IMG/VR virus record: IMGVR_UViG_3300036770_003728
Span: 1 to 64,000 of that record
Direction: 5' to 3' (one strand)
DNA from: a virus
Length of the DNA: 64,000 nt
The position numbers were made by a program, and so were the translations under genes. Below, piece by piece: positions 25,140 through 32,080 of the stretch. The notes beneath the pieces are model-generated. The model worked only from the letters and a program-made list of their open reading frames with translations, made no database searches and was not told where the DNA came from. Position 1 is the stretch's first letter. Each line of letters opens with the position of its first letter.

Positions 25140-26597
25140 TTATAGATAATTTACACGCTCAAGGTCAAATGGATAATTTGCCTCTCGATAAAAATTCTTA
25201 CGCTGTGTTAGGTGCCGCTTGGCAAATTTGCAACTACTGGTTATGTCCCAGATTTGGACGAAGTCTTTGTCTGACGCTCGCCTAATACCACGCCCAATGC
25301 TTTGTATAACACGTACAAAACTTTTACCAGGCTCAACAAGCACAAGATTAAAAATCCTAGGAATATTGATGCCAACTGCTGCCACACCGTAGGTTGCGAC
25401 AATAACTTTATCTGCTGACGTTGCCACTTCGTCATATTCTTCCTGCCTATCAGTGCTTTTGGTAGCACCATTTACAAACACAGCATCACGGATGCCGGCA
25501 ACTAGTGCCTGCCCGGCGGCCACACGATCAATTAGGATTAATGTATTGCCAGTACCACGTATACGTTCTACTAAACTACTGATATAGTCTAGTCTATCTG
25601 CATTTTCTAACAGATATTTAAGCTCGCTTTGATAATTTGTAAACTCTTTGTGATCTTGTAATTGTACAATGTTTACATGACAATTGGCCAGCACACCTTG
25701 TTCTTGTAACTCGCTGGCGCTGAGTTGTCCTACCACTGGACCCAAAGTACAGGTTAAAGCCAGTCGATTATAATCTTCTTTGGGTACTGTACCTGTCAAG
25801 CCCCAACGTATAGGCACATGACTCATTACACCTGTTAACAATGTTTTAAGGGCATCAGCTTTGGCCATATGCACTTCGTCGACAATCACGCATATCACAT
25901 CTTGTAAAAATTCTTCTATGCTGATTTCAACTTCGTGACTTTTGGTATTTTTAAGTAGTATATTAAGACTTTGCCATGTGCAGATAGTATGCTGCCGGCC
26001 AAATTCTTTACGATCACCAAAGTATACACCAACATCTAATCCCATGTTCACGTAGTCACGCTCGGTTTGGGTAACCAAGCTCTTGTTAGGCACTATGACC
26101 ACGCTGCGTCCATAAGGTTGCACACTTGTGCTAAGAGCAGCGGTCATGATGGTCTTGCCTGCTCCTGTGGCTACTTCCTGTATACACTGTGGTGTGGATA
26201 AGAATCTGTTGACGATCTCAACTTGGTAATCTCTCAGTAAGATAGGTTCATGTTGATTAGGATGACCCGTAGGCCAAGCACGACTGGCGAAACTTTGCTC
26301 ATTGACCTGTGGGAATTCAAAACTGGTACGATACGACCTAAGATCTTCTAAATCTATGTCATATCCGTGTGCTTCTATCACAGGAATAATTTCTGGCAAC
26401 AGATTAATATAAGTAGCACCAGCCAAACTAAAATAGCTGACTTTACCATCCCATCTCCCAAGTCGCACTGCTGGCAAATATCGAGCACCTGGTATTTCAA
26501 ATTTGAATTGATTGGTTAATGTACGTCGTAGGTTAACATCCAAGCCTTCAACTTTAACATTAACTTCGTCACGTATGAATAATTTACATTCCGGCAT
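25140..26597 (-). CDS. uvsW: UvsW helicase (SF2 recombination and fork-reversal helicase)
   Basis: A 485-residue superfamily 2 helicase. An N-terminal DNA-binding domain (residues 1-110, IRDEVNVKVEGLDVNLRR) is followed by the Q-like LRDYQVEIV near 121, Walker A ATGAGKTIM near 142-150, DEVHMAKA (DEVH box) near 238-245, GLTGTVPKED motif III near 263, and motif VI SIGRGIRRASDKD near 428-440. The length and order match T4 UvsW (about 500). It should unwind or reverse branched DNA and R-loops, shifting origin-driven to recombination-driven replication. ATG overlaps the upstream gene by 14 bases. Confidence 0.93.
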   Translation of the reverse strand: MPECKLFIRDEVNVKVEGLDVNLRRTLTNQFKFEIPGARYLPAVRLGRWDGKVSYFSLAGATYINLLPEIIPVIEAHGYDIDLEDLRSYRTSFEFPQVNEQSFASRAWPTGHPNQHEPILLRDYQVEIVNRFLSTPQCIQEVATGAGKTIMTAALSTSVQPYGRSVVIVPNKSLVTQTERDYVNMGLDVGVYFGDRKEFGRQHTICTWQSLNILLKNTKSHEVEISIEEFLQDVICVIVDEVHMAKADALKTLLTGVMSHVPIRWGLTGTVPKEDYNRLALTCTLGPVVGQLSASELQEQGVLANCHVNIVQLQDHKEFTNYQSELKYLLENADRLDYISSLVERIRGTGNTLILIDRVAAGQALVAGIRDAVFVNGATKSTDRQEEYDEVATSADKVIVATYGVAAVGINIPRIFNLVLVEPGKSFVRVIQSIGRGIRRASDKDFVQIWDITSSCKFAKRHLTQRKNFYREANYPFDLERVNYL

Positions 26598-27684
26598 CTT
26601 GTGTCTGCTGTGTGTAATAGATAATTTTATCTGCTGATTGTAACATTTGTTGCCTGCGGTTTCCTATCATTAAGGTGTGGGTGGTTACTAATAAGGGCAT
26701 GTTTTTGTCTGCACTGCGCCAATGGTTAAAATATATCACTGGTGCAGAATGCCCGCTATTGTCTGTACGCCTGTCTATAATATCTTCTTTTGGTACATGA
26801 CGTACCATTTCTTTGCGTAATACGCTGGCTCCTGATTCGTAGATATAAATGGGATATCGATTAGTAACACGAGCATAATCAAATATTGGTTCGAGATCTA
26901 TGCTGCCGCTGTATTCTAAGTTTATGCTTTTTGGTCCCAGTAAACTGGCTGCTGAATCGTTAATACTGGTGTCTACCAGACCATATACGTCAGGGTGTAC
27001 TGTATAGTCTAGCTGACCAGATAAATCAATCAAGTTGATTAAATTGCCTAAGCTGAATCCACCATGCTCATTGATATAGTCAATGAGACTGTTGGCAGCA
27101 TTGGTTATGCTTAATTCTTGGTTTTGATAAATTAATTCTATAGCATGGTTTCGATAAGGTGCCATGTCTTGCTGTAGTTGCAAAAGATCGGCGCTGATAG
27201 AAAAATTATGTTTTATACCGAACTCTATGACCCAATCTATCCTAGGCTCAGTTAATGTACATACCCAAGCTCGCAGATCTCGATCAAATTGTAGCGTTCC
27301 AGGATACTCAGAGACAGCAGCACGTATCACACTAATTAAATTTTGGTCATAAGGAAAGCGTATACATATTTTGTTATCTTGTATACTAATAGAATTAGTA
27401 CGATCTATGTTACGTATAGGCAACTTAAAAACAGCATTATCAATCAGTCCGCTGACATCATATCCATTGGCCGCCCACTGTTTACGATATTTGACTACTA
27501 TTTTGTGTGCTAACAATGCCTGTCTATCAGTGAACCCTAGTTGTCTTTGAATTTGTTCTGCCATGCTGTTGACTATGGGCTCATCATACCGTGCCAACTT
27601 GATCGGCGGATCCACAGGAGGCCAGCTAAATGTATCGGTAGCCATCAGCTCAATGTAATCTTCAATATAGGAAAGAGTTTTCAT
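26584..27684 (-). CDS. UvsW-linked protein, possible catalytically dead helicase-like partner
   Basis: A 366-residue protein from MKTLSYIEDYIE. Residues about 95-170 (ISIQDNKICIRFPYDQNLI, LQFDRDLRAWVCTL) resemble the small DNA-annealing module found in SMARCAL1-type helicases. The end (PLLVTTHTLMIGNRRQQML near 330-348) resembles a RecA-like lobe without Walker motifs. It overlaps uvsW by 14 bases. The -10 box TATAAT lies 6 bases before the ATG, so the message may be leaderless. An N-terminal extension into the promoter region is unlikely. The helicase-like reading is inference. Confidence 0.6.
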   Translation of the reverse strand: MKTLSYIEDYIELMATDTFSWPPVDPPIKLARYDEPIVNSMAEQIQRQLGFTDRQALLAHKIVVKYRKQWAANGYDVSGLIDNAVFKLPIRNIDRTNSISIQDNKICIRFPYDQNLISVIRAAVSEYPGTLQFDRDLRAWVCTLTEPRIDWVIEFGIKHNFSISADLLQLQQDMAPYRNHAIELIYQNQELSITNAANSLIDYINEHGGFSLGNLINLIDLSGQLDYTVHPDVYGLVDTSINDSAASLLGPKSINLEYSGSIDLEPIFDYARVTNRYPIYIYESGASVLRKEMVRHVPKEDIIDRRTDNSGHSAPVIYFNHWRSADKNMPLLVTTHTLMIGNRRQQMLQSADKIIYYTQQTQDAGM

Positions 27685-27690
27685 TGTATT

Positions 27691-27719
27691 ATTATAACTT
27701 ATATATTTAGATAAGTCAA
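27691..27719 (-). promoter_or_regulatory. Sigma70-type promoter TTGACT-17-TATAAT
   Basis: -35 TTGACT at 27714-27719, a 17-base spacer, and -10 TATAAT at 27691-27696; ATG follows after 6 bases. The first bases of the -35 are also the end of the T tract of the terminator upstream. Confidence 0.85.
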
Positions 27720-27742
27720 AAAAAAGTGCCCCTAAGGGCACC
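27718..27742 (-). terminator. Rho-independent terminator fused to promoter
   Basis: Minus sense: stem GTGCCC, loop TTAG, stem GGGCAC, then eight T. It ends the early-type cluster 28 bases after the stop at 27771, and its T tract runs into the next promoter. Confidence 0.88.
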
Positions 27743-27770
27743 AAAATAGAGAGGCTTATGATAAACTGGT

Positions 27771-28283
27771 TTAGGCGTGGCGTTGAATTTCCTCACGTAG
27801 AATATGTTCTACCATTTGATTAAACGTGATATCTCTGTCATGTGCTAATTTAGCGATCCGAGCAAAGTCCTCATCAGAGATATCAATGGGCATGGTCACA
27901 CGCTGATCGTAGTCTCTGCCATCCCTAATGGCTTCGGCTTTGGCAATGAAGTCTTCTAAGACTTCTAAGTCAACGAAGTTGACATCGTCCCAGGCTTGAT
28001 TCTTTTGGTCGCCACTGTTGGCAACTGCTGACTTCATGTAAGCATCACGAGCACCGGTGTCGGGGTTGAACCAACGATACGCACGATTGCCAGCATAGTC
28101 GCACACTTCTAATACCTCAACCGTCATGCCGTCTAAGCGTACAATGGTATTGATACTGAACCCATCATGATCTTCATTCCAATAACTGAAATGATGTGCG
28201 TTCTCACCAAAGCAGGGCCACAGAAAGTGGCTGACTTCGGTAAGTCTATGTTGGGTCAATTCACAAAATCTAGCAAAGTTCAT
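27771..28283 (-). CDS. Protein with C-terminal ribbon-helix-helix-like domain (170 aa)
   Basis: Start ATG 28283 has AGGAG at good spacing; the longer in-frame region upstream lies inside the previous gene. The 170 residues begin MNFARFCELTQHRLTEVSHF and carry an aromatic beta-rich centre. The last 40 residues (TMPIDISDEDFARIAKLAHD, then ITFNQMVEHILREE) have the strand-helix-helix pattern of Arc/MetJ-like DNA-binding domains. A repressor or antitoxin-like role is possible. It is the last gene before a strong terminator. Confidence 0.65.
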   Translation of the reverse strand: MNFARFCELTQHRLTEVSHFLWPCFGENAHHFSYWNEDHDGFSINTIVRLDGMTVEVLEVCDYAGNRAYRWFNPDTGARDAYMKSAVANSGDQKNQAWDDVNFVDLEVLEDFIAKAEAIRDGRDYDQRVTMPIDISDEDFARIAKLAHDRDITFNQMVEHILREEIQRHA

Positions 28284-28291
28284 GTTAACTC

Positions 28292-28672
28292 CTAAGCAAT
28301 AATTAAACCAAGTTCGGCCATGGAATATGTACTGATTTCCTGACCACGCTGTAATTCTAACACAACCTTCTGCCCTTGGGCAAGTTGTTCGAGTTGGGCC
28401 ATGGCATCTTTCAAGCCACAACCAGTAAGGCGTCGTATTTCCCGCACACACCCAACTCGATCATATCCGGCATTGACACCCCGAACTGTAATCCTACCAC
28501 GAGTCTGCCCTTCCAACATTTTGAAGAATACTCTCTGTCCAAGGTCCGGACAAACATCCTCACAGAGATGAGTAAACATACGTATACCTGCTTCGGCACC
28601 ATAAACTTCTGTGATACTAACATAGAAGTTCATGGCGTCACGTAGTAGAAGTTCTTCAGCTTGACTTGTCAA
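28292..28672 (-). CDS. Protein with ribosomal bL12 C-terminal-domain-like segment
   Basis: TTG at 28672 is chosen because GGAG lies 7 bases upstream; the frame gives 126 residues. Residues about 61-107 (RVGCVREIRRLTGCGLKDAM, then QKVVLEL) match the bL12 C-terminal fold pattern KVIKEIREATGLGLKEAK. The first 60 residues are a separate helical region, unlike the dimerisation domain of bL12. bL12-like proteins have been reported from aquatic phages. It may contact translation GTPases during infection. It overlaps its upstream neighbour by 17 bases. Confidence 0.65.
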   Translation of the reverse strand: MTSQAEELLLRDAMNFYVSITEVYGAEAGIRMFTHLCEDVCPDLGQRVFFKMLEGQTRGRITVRGVNAGYDRVGCVREIRRLTGCGLKDAMAQLEQLAQGQKVVLELQRGQEISTYSMAELGLIIA

Positions 28673-29015
28673 GTGATTTCTCCAACTTACCAGTTTCGAT
28701 CCGTTTTAACAATACTTCGTTCCTATAGTCTTGTTCCCTACGATCGCGTTTGGCGTCATGCCGAGTGCCCATGATCATGCTCTCGTATTTCCTAGCAAAT
28801 TGAAAGCCTTGTATCCAACGCTCTAGCTCTTGTATAGTACCGATAAACACTTCAGCATCTCTACTATAGATGGGAAGGCAGTCATCTCTTGGCTTGAGTG
28901 CTACAACATCACCAAACTCTTGATGGTAATGACTGGCGTGGCACATTTGGAAGCCTAGTTTATGGCATTCTTCCTCGAGGTATCGAATCTTGCGTATTAG
29001 ATTATAGCCGCTCAT
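28656..29015 (-). CDS. Hypothetical early-region protein (119 aa)
   Basis: A 119-residue protein, MSGYNLIRKIRYLEEECHKL..., with an N-terminal helix, a short mixed alpha/beta centre (FGDVVALKPRDDCLPIYS, AEVFIGTIQELERWIQGF) and a basic helical tail (TRHDAKRDRREQDYRNE). It overlaps both neighbours by 14-17 bases, in a co-translated run of small genes from 31142 down to 27771. No known motif; two histidine-cysteine spots (CHKL, CHASHYH) may be chance. Confidence 0.65.
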   Translation of the reverse strand: MSGYNLIRKIRYLEEECHKLGFQMCHASHYHQEFGDVVALKPRDDCLPIYSRDAEVFIGTIQELERWIQGFQFARKYESMIMGTRHDAKRDRREQDYRNEVLLKRIETGKLEKSLDKSS

Positions 29016-29475
29016 TGTAGTCCTTGACTAGTTTTGACACAGTGATAAAATGCTCATATGCTGAACGCACTGAGGGATGAGTCAATAGTCGTTCCGCTTC
29101 TGCTACCATAGCATCAACACCAGCCTGAGTGACTTCCATCACACTTGGATGTTCTAGTTGTCTAGCGTCAGGGCCAAATGCCTTGACCAAGTTTTCCCAT
29201 GCCTGACTTTGTTCTTTGGTCATGGGTAGACGACCTTTACACATCCTCACTTCAGCAGCCTTGATCATGACCCGGGCCATGGCTTCACGAGCTACAATAC
29301 CAGCAGCAATCATAGGAGCATAGGCAGGGTCAACGGTATGCCTGCTGATACTATGGCCTGGTTTTACCACTGTGACATAGGCACCATGCGGTTCAGCGTT
29401 TCGCAGCATGTCATCATACTCGCGCACTGGTATATAACGCCGACCACGTCGAACATAAAAGGTTTCAGTTACCAT
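29002..29475 (-). CDS. Hypothetical early-region protein (157 aa)
   Basis: A 157-residue protein. The beta-rich N terminus (MVTETFYVRRGRRYIPVREY) is followed by VVKPGHSISRHTVDPAYAPM and a helical remainder (AAGIVAREAMARVMIKAAE, TQAGVDAMVAEAERLLTHP). The start overlaps the end of the gene before it by 7 bases. No catalytic motif; the alternation of a short beta segment with long helices does not match a family I know. Confidence 0.65.
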   Translation of the reverse strand: MVTETFYVRRGRRYIPVREYDDMLRNAEPHGAYVTVVKPGHSISRHTVDPAYAPMIAAGIVAREAMARVMIKAAEVRMCKGRLPMTKEQSQAWENLVKAFGPDARQLEHPSVMEVTQAGVDAMVAEAERLLTHPSVRSAYEHFITVSKLVKDYNERL

Positions 29476-29894
29476 GATGAATTATAAAATACTTTAAGGC
29501 CCATAAACAATTCTGCTTTGGCACGACGACAAAACTCTAAGTCTTGTTCACGATAATACTCGTCACTATCGTTACCAAAAAAGAATCCCTGTGTAGGTGG
29601 AAGTCGTCCTGCTAGTATATCCTGCTCTAGTCGATCAACATCTTCCCAGGTAAGTTCAACTTCGACACCATTGAATGAGTCACACTCGCCACCTTTCTCA
29701 GCAAACAACTGTTCCATCCACCCCTGCAAATTTGGGTGCTTTCTCCAGTATGCGATTTCTATAGGTTCCTGCACACTTGGGTTCTCATAGTGAAGTTCGC
29801 CCAACTTGGTATCTTTCTTTGGCACAACACCGGCCCAGTAATCGTGGCGTTGATTTTCACGAGCTGCAATATAAGCGTATTGATCTAATCCCAT
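29469..29894 (-). CDS. Conserved MGLDQYAY-type phage protein (141 aa)
   Basis: The start is set at ATG 29894 because MGLDQYAY is a common opening of this kind of small phage protein, GAGG lies just upstream, and the preceding gene ends 4 bases earlier; longer frames would overlap that gene heavily. Features: IAYWRKHPNLQGWMEQLF, then VEVELTWEDVDRLEQDIL, and FFFGNDSDEYYREQDLEF. It looks like an intact small alpha/beta domain of unknown function, rich in aromatic and acidic residues. Confidence 0.65.
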   Translation of the reverse strand: MGLDQYAYIAARENQRHDYWAGVVPKKDTKLGELHYENPSVQEPIEIAYWRKHPNLQGWMEQLFAEKGGECDSFNGVEVELTWEDVDRLEQDILAGRLPPTQGFFFGNDSDEYYREQDLEFCRRAKAELFMGLKVFYNSSW

Positions 29895-29898
29895 GTCC

Positions 29899-30111
29899 TC
29901 ATCCCAAAAACCGTTTTTGTAAATCTGTCTGAATAGTTTTGACTGCTTGATTCCACCCATCGTCGTCGCCAATCCATTTAACCTTGTTTAATTCTAACAC
30001 ATAGTCTTCAACAAGTCTACGGACGATGGCATTTGGGTAAGCATCCCCGGGATATGACAAGTCCACATCCCGGGCAGCCTGTTGAGCAATACGTCTAGTT
30101 AAGTCGTTCAT
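29899..30111 (-). CDS. Small hypothetical protein (70 aa)
   Basis: ATG at 30111 overlaps the AAA+ ATPase stop (ATGA). The 70 residues (MNDLTRRIAQQAARDVDL..., ending KRFLG) are helical with a central YPNAIVRRLVEDYVLELN segment. Tight coupling to the ATPase suggests a cofactor or adaptor. No motif is recognised. Confidence 0.6.
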   Translation of the reverse strand: MNDLTRRIAQQAARDVDLSYPGDAYPNAIVRRLVEDYVLELNKVKWIGDDDGWNQAVKTIQTDLQKRFLG

Positions 30112-31142
30112 GCCATTTTCATGCAAGTCGACTGAGCAAGAGCTTGCCACTTTGCAGGGAACGTCTTACGCAAGTCAGCAATCTTAGTTGCCATACGCAA
30201 GCTCATTTCGCGCAAGCGATTTTGGTGACGCTCCATGAACGCAATAACTTCTTGCTCCTCACCGTTCTCAAACTCGTAGTCGCCGAACAAGTCACCAGTG
30301 GCAGCAATTTGGCGAATACGTAGCAACTTGTCACGCATGGTGTCAAGTGTCAAGTCCAGGTAATGGCAGCGACTTTGCAGTGCGTCTAAGTGATCACGCA
30401 ACTTCTGTGACTTCATTGCGTCAAACTTGAGGTTAGTAATAAAAATTACTGAACCGCGGAACTCAAAGCTGTCGGGAATGCCTTCACGCTTGAGAGCAGC
30501 ACTTTCGCTGAGCCAGCTAATCTTACGCTTCTTGCCTGAGTCAAGAGCACCTTTCAGCAAGTTCAACGAAACGTCGTCAAGCAAAATACTGTCGCAGTCA
30601 TCAAACACCAGCACACAGTTCTTGTCTGAGTACTTGTACAGAGTCTGATACAAACCAATTGGAGTGGCGCTGCCTTTAACAACTTCTGCACGAAGTCTGG
30701 TACCTGCAATTTGATCCAGCAATTGTGCTTTCTCAACTTCGCGCTCAACTGTAAAGCTCTTGCCTACTCCTGGAGGACCAGACACAATCATAGCACGAAT
30801 GTCGCCTGCGATACAGGCTTTAGCCATGTCATTAAGTATGGCAAAGCGTTCTGCAATCTCTGCAATACGCTCTTCATCAGTTTGAGTAATGGCTTGAGCT
30901 TGAGCAACTACTTCGCTTACTGCGGGAGCAGCGTCTTCGCCCACAAACTCGTAGTCGGTGAATGCTGCGACTTTGATACGAATGGTCTCAGGCATACCAG
31001 CAAAAGTACCACCATTCTTAACAGTGACATAGCCACCAACATTGGGGTTGCCACTTGGCTGAAACTGCTTGACTAGCTCAAACACCTTACCGTCTGCTAC
31101 AAAGTTACGATAGCTACCTGACTTAATACGTACTTGAGACAT
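30108..31142 (-). CDS. AAA+ ATPase
   Basis: A 344-residue protein. Residues 1-70 are a beta-rich N domain (VRIKSGSYRNFVADG). Walker A is SGPPGVGKS near 119-127, Walker B is CVLVFDDCDSIL near 176-187, and sensor 1 is VIFITNLKFD near 237-246. Such single AAA+ modules remodel proteins or nucleoprotein complexes; similar genes are seen in marine T4-like phages. It is distinct from the clamp loader gp44 by size and N domain. A strong promoter (TTGACT-17-TATAAT) lies upstream and CGGAG precedes the ATG. Confidence 0.85.
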   Translation of the reverse strand: MSQVRIKSGSYRNFVADGKVFELVKQFQPSGNPNVGGYVTVKNGGTFAGMPETIRIKVAAFTDYEFVGEDAAPAVSEVVAQAQAITQTDEERIAEIAERFAILNDMAKACIAGDIRAMIVSGPPGVGKSFTVEREVEKAQLLDQIAGTRLRAEVVKGSATPIGLYQTLYKYSDKNCVLVFDDCDSILLDDVSLNLLKGALDSGKKRKISWLSESAALKREGIPDSFEFRGSVIFITNLKFDAMKSQKLRDHLDALQSRCHYLDLTLDTMRDKLLRIRQIAATGDLFGDYEFENGEEQEVIAFMERHQNRLREMSLRMATKIADLRKTFPAKWQALAQSTCMKMA

Positions 31143-31161
31143 GTGTGTCGCTCCGTGTTGT

Positions 31162-31407
31162 TTACTGTACCACTATTATAGCTGAAATCAATACCCAAGT
31201 CAAATAAAGGGTTATTACTAGCAGCACCAAAAGCTCAATTACAGTGAATCGAGTACCACTGTAGATGTTGCTAATATGCCGCAGAATGTTGTATTCGTGC
31301 CACACTTTTGTGTCAATCAAGGGCGGGTGCCCAGGACATCTCCCTTGCTGCCAGTCGCAATCTGGGCTATACACCTGCCCACAAACCTTACACTTTGCTG
31401 GCAGCAT
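31162..31407 (-). CDS. Zinc-ribbon and membrane-anchor small protein
   Basis: ATG 31407 gives 81 residues: CKVCGQVYSPDC near 5-16 followed by CPGHPP near 22-27 (a C-x2-C ... C ... C-x2-H-like metal site), then a hydrophilic stretch and a C-terminal transmembrane helix (VIELLVLLVITLYLTWVLI). An upstream ATG at 31461 would add another hydrophobic stretch but overlaps the SWIM gene by 74 bases. Likely a membrane-tethered zinc protein made early; the target is unknown. Confidence 0.6.
   Translation of the reverse strand: MLPAKCKVCGQVYSPDCDWQQGRCPGHPPLIDTKVWHEYNILRHISNIYSGTRFTVIELLVLLVITLYLTWVLISAIIVVQ
31175..31203 (-). promoter_or_regulatory. Sigma70-type promoter TTGACT-17-TATAAT with shared spacer
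   Basis: -35 TTGACT at 31198-31203 and -10 TATAAT at 31175-31180. The spacer TGGGTATTGATTTCAGC is nearly the same as in the promoters at 31721 and 33731, and ACCC/GGGT flank the -35. It lies inside the 3' end of the membrane protein gene. Confidence 0.9.
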
Positions 31408-31714
31408 GACGGCAATTACCCCTATAAGTATAGCCCGGGCAAGTACATGCCCAAGTGCCATTTGCGCGAGTTAGGGTGTACTTTTGCCCTTTTGACCCTT
31501 CTACAATCACTGTATTAGGGTCATTTTCTGCTATCTCGCGCAGGATTTTGAATGTACGCCCACGTGAATCCCAGCGAATCGGCTTACGAAAACGTTGAGC
31601 TACGCGAGCACCTTCGGGCACATAAGCAATAATATACTCCATATTGTCAGAGACAAGATAGAGATTATTAGCAGTGCTATCTGCCCATTTAGTTGTTTCA
31701 TGTACAATTTTCAT
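31388..31714 (-). CDS. SWIM-type zinc-finger protein (108 aa)
   Basis: The last 25 residues contain WACTCPGYTYRGNCRHA, the C-x-C...C-x-H signature of SWIM domains, which bind DNA or proteins. The first 80 residues are beta-rich (NLYLVSDNMEYIIAYVPEGA), with EGSKGQKYTLTRANGTW leading into the finger. The -10 box lies 6 bases before ATG, so the mRNA is probably leaderless. It stands between two sigma70-type promoters in the early-type cluster. The finger is clear; the target is not. Confidence 0.8.
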   Translation of the reverse strand: MKIVHETTKWADSTANNLYLVSDNMEYIIAYVPEGARVAQRFRKPIRWDSRGRTFKILREIAENDPNTVIVEGSKGQKYTLTRANGTWACTCPGYTYRGNCRHAASKV

Positions 31715-31720
31715 GCTCTA

Positions 31721-31749
31721 AGTATAGCTGAAAACAAATACCCTGTCAA
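31721..31749 (-). promoter_or_regulatory. Sigma70-type promoter TTGACA-17-TATACT within a hairpin
   Basis: -35 TTGACA at 31744-31749, 17-base spacer GGGTATTTGTTTTCAGC, -10 TATACT at 31721-31726, then 6 bases to ATG 31714. The spacer shares most positions with the promoters at 31175 and 33731. Confidence 0.9.
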
Positions 31750-31761
31750 TTCACAGGGTAT
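31738..31761 (-). terminator. Terminator-like hairpin overlapping the -35 box
   Basis: Minus sense: ATACCCTGT, loop GAATTG, ACAGGGTAT, followed by TTGTTTT. The 9-bp stem with a T-rich tail could end the upstream gene, whose stop is at 31751; its 3' arm and loop contain the TTGACA box. Confidence 0.55.
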
Positions 31762-32080
31762 TTGTGGTATTTTCGCCACAGAGCTGAATAGGCAAGTGTC
31801 TTACAGCAATGATTTCCTGCACCAAATCCAATAACTGTTGGGAGTCCCATCCATTATCCAACCATTCGGTTTGCCATTCATCTACACACCACAGCATGTC
31901 TCTGTGGTGTGTTTTGATGATATTTTCCAAACGTTTGATATGAGGAGTAGGACCCGTAAACACATGACTGAATTTGGCCAAACCACCCCAAGCTCCGGTG
32001 TAGTCTTTTTGCCTACGCTCCACGTCTGAAGTAATCCCGAACCCCAATCTGTAGGGTCCGGGTAGTATGTAAAAATACAT
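31751..32080 (-). CDS. GIY-YIG-like / T5orf172-type small protein
   Basis: A 109-residue protein. MYFYILPG, then YRLGFGITSDVERRQKDYTG near 11-30 follows the GIY-YIG pattern (short Y-I strand, G-I strand, then an arginine in the first helix), and KRLENIIKTHHRDML near 49-63 gives the acidic helix. Such compact nucleases occur singly in phages; the classical GIY triplet is changed (FYI). It shares one base with the stop of the ParB-like gene upstream (TAATG). DNA cleavage is possible but unproven. Confidence 0.6.
   Translation of the reverse strand: MYFYILPGPYRLGFGITSDVERRQKDYTGAWGGLAKFSHVFTGPTPHIKRLENIIKTHHRDMLWCVDEWQTEWLDNGWDSQQLLDLVQEIIAVRHLPIQLCGENTTNTL

Noticed and set aside
30108-31142. 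AAA+ ATPase as clamp loader gp44
   Set aside because: Its beta-rich N domain and motif surroundings differ from gp44, and no gp45 lies nearby.
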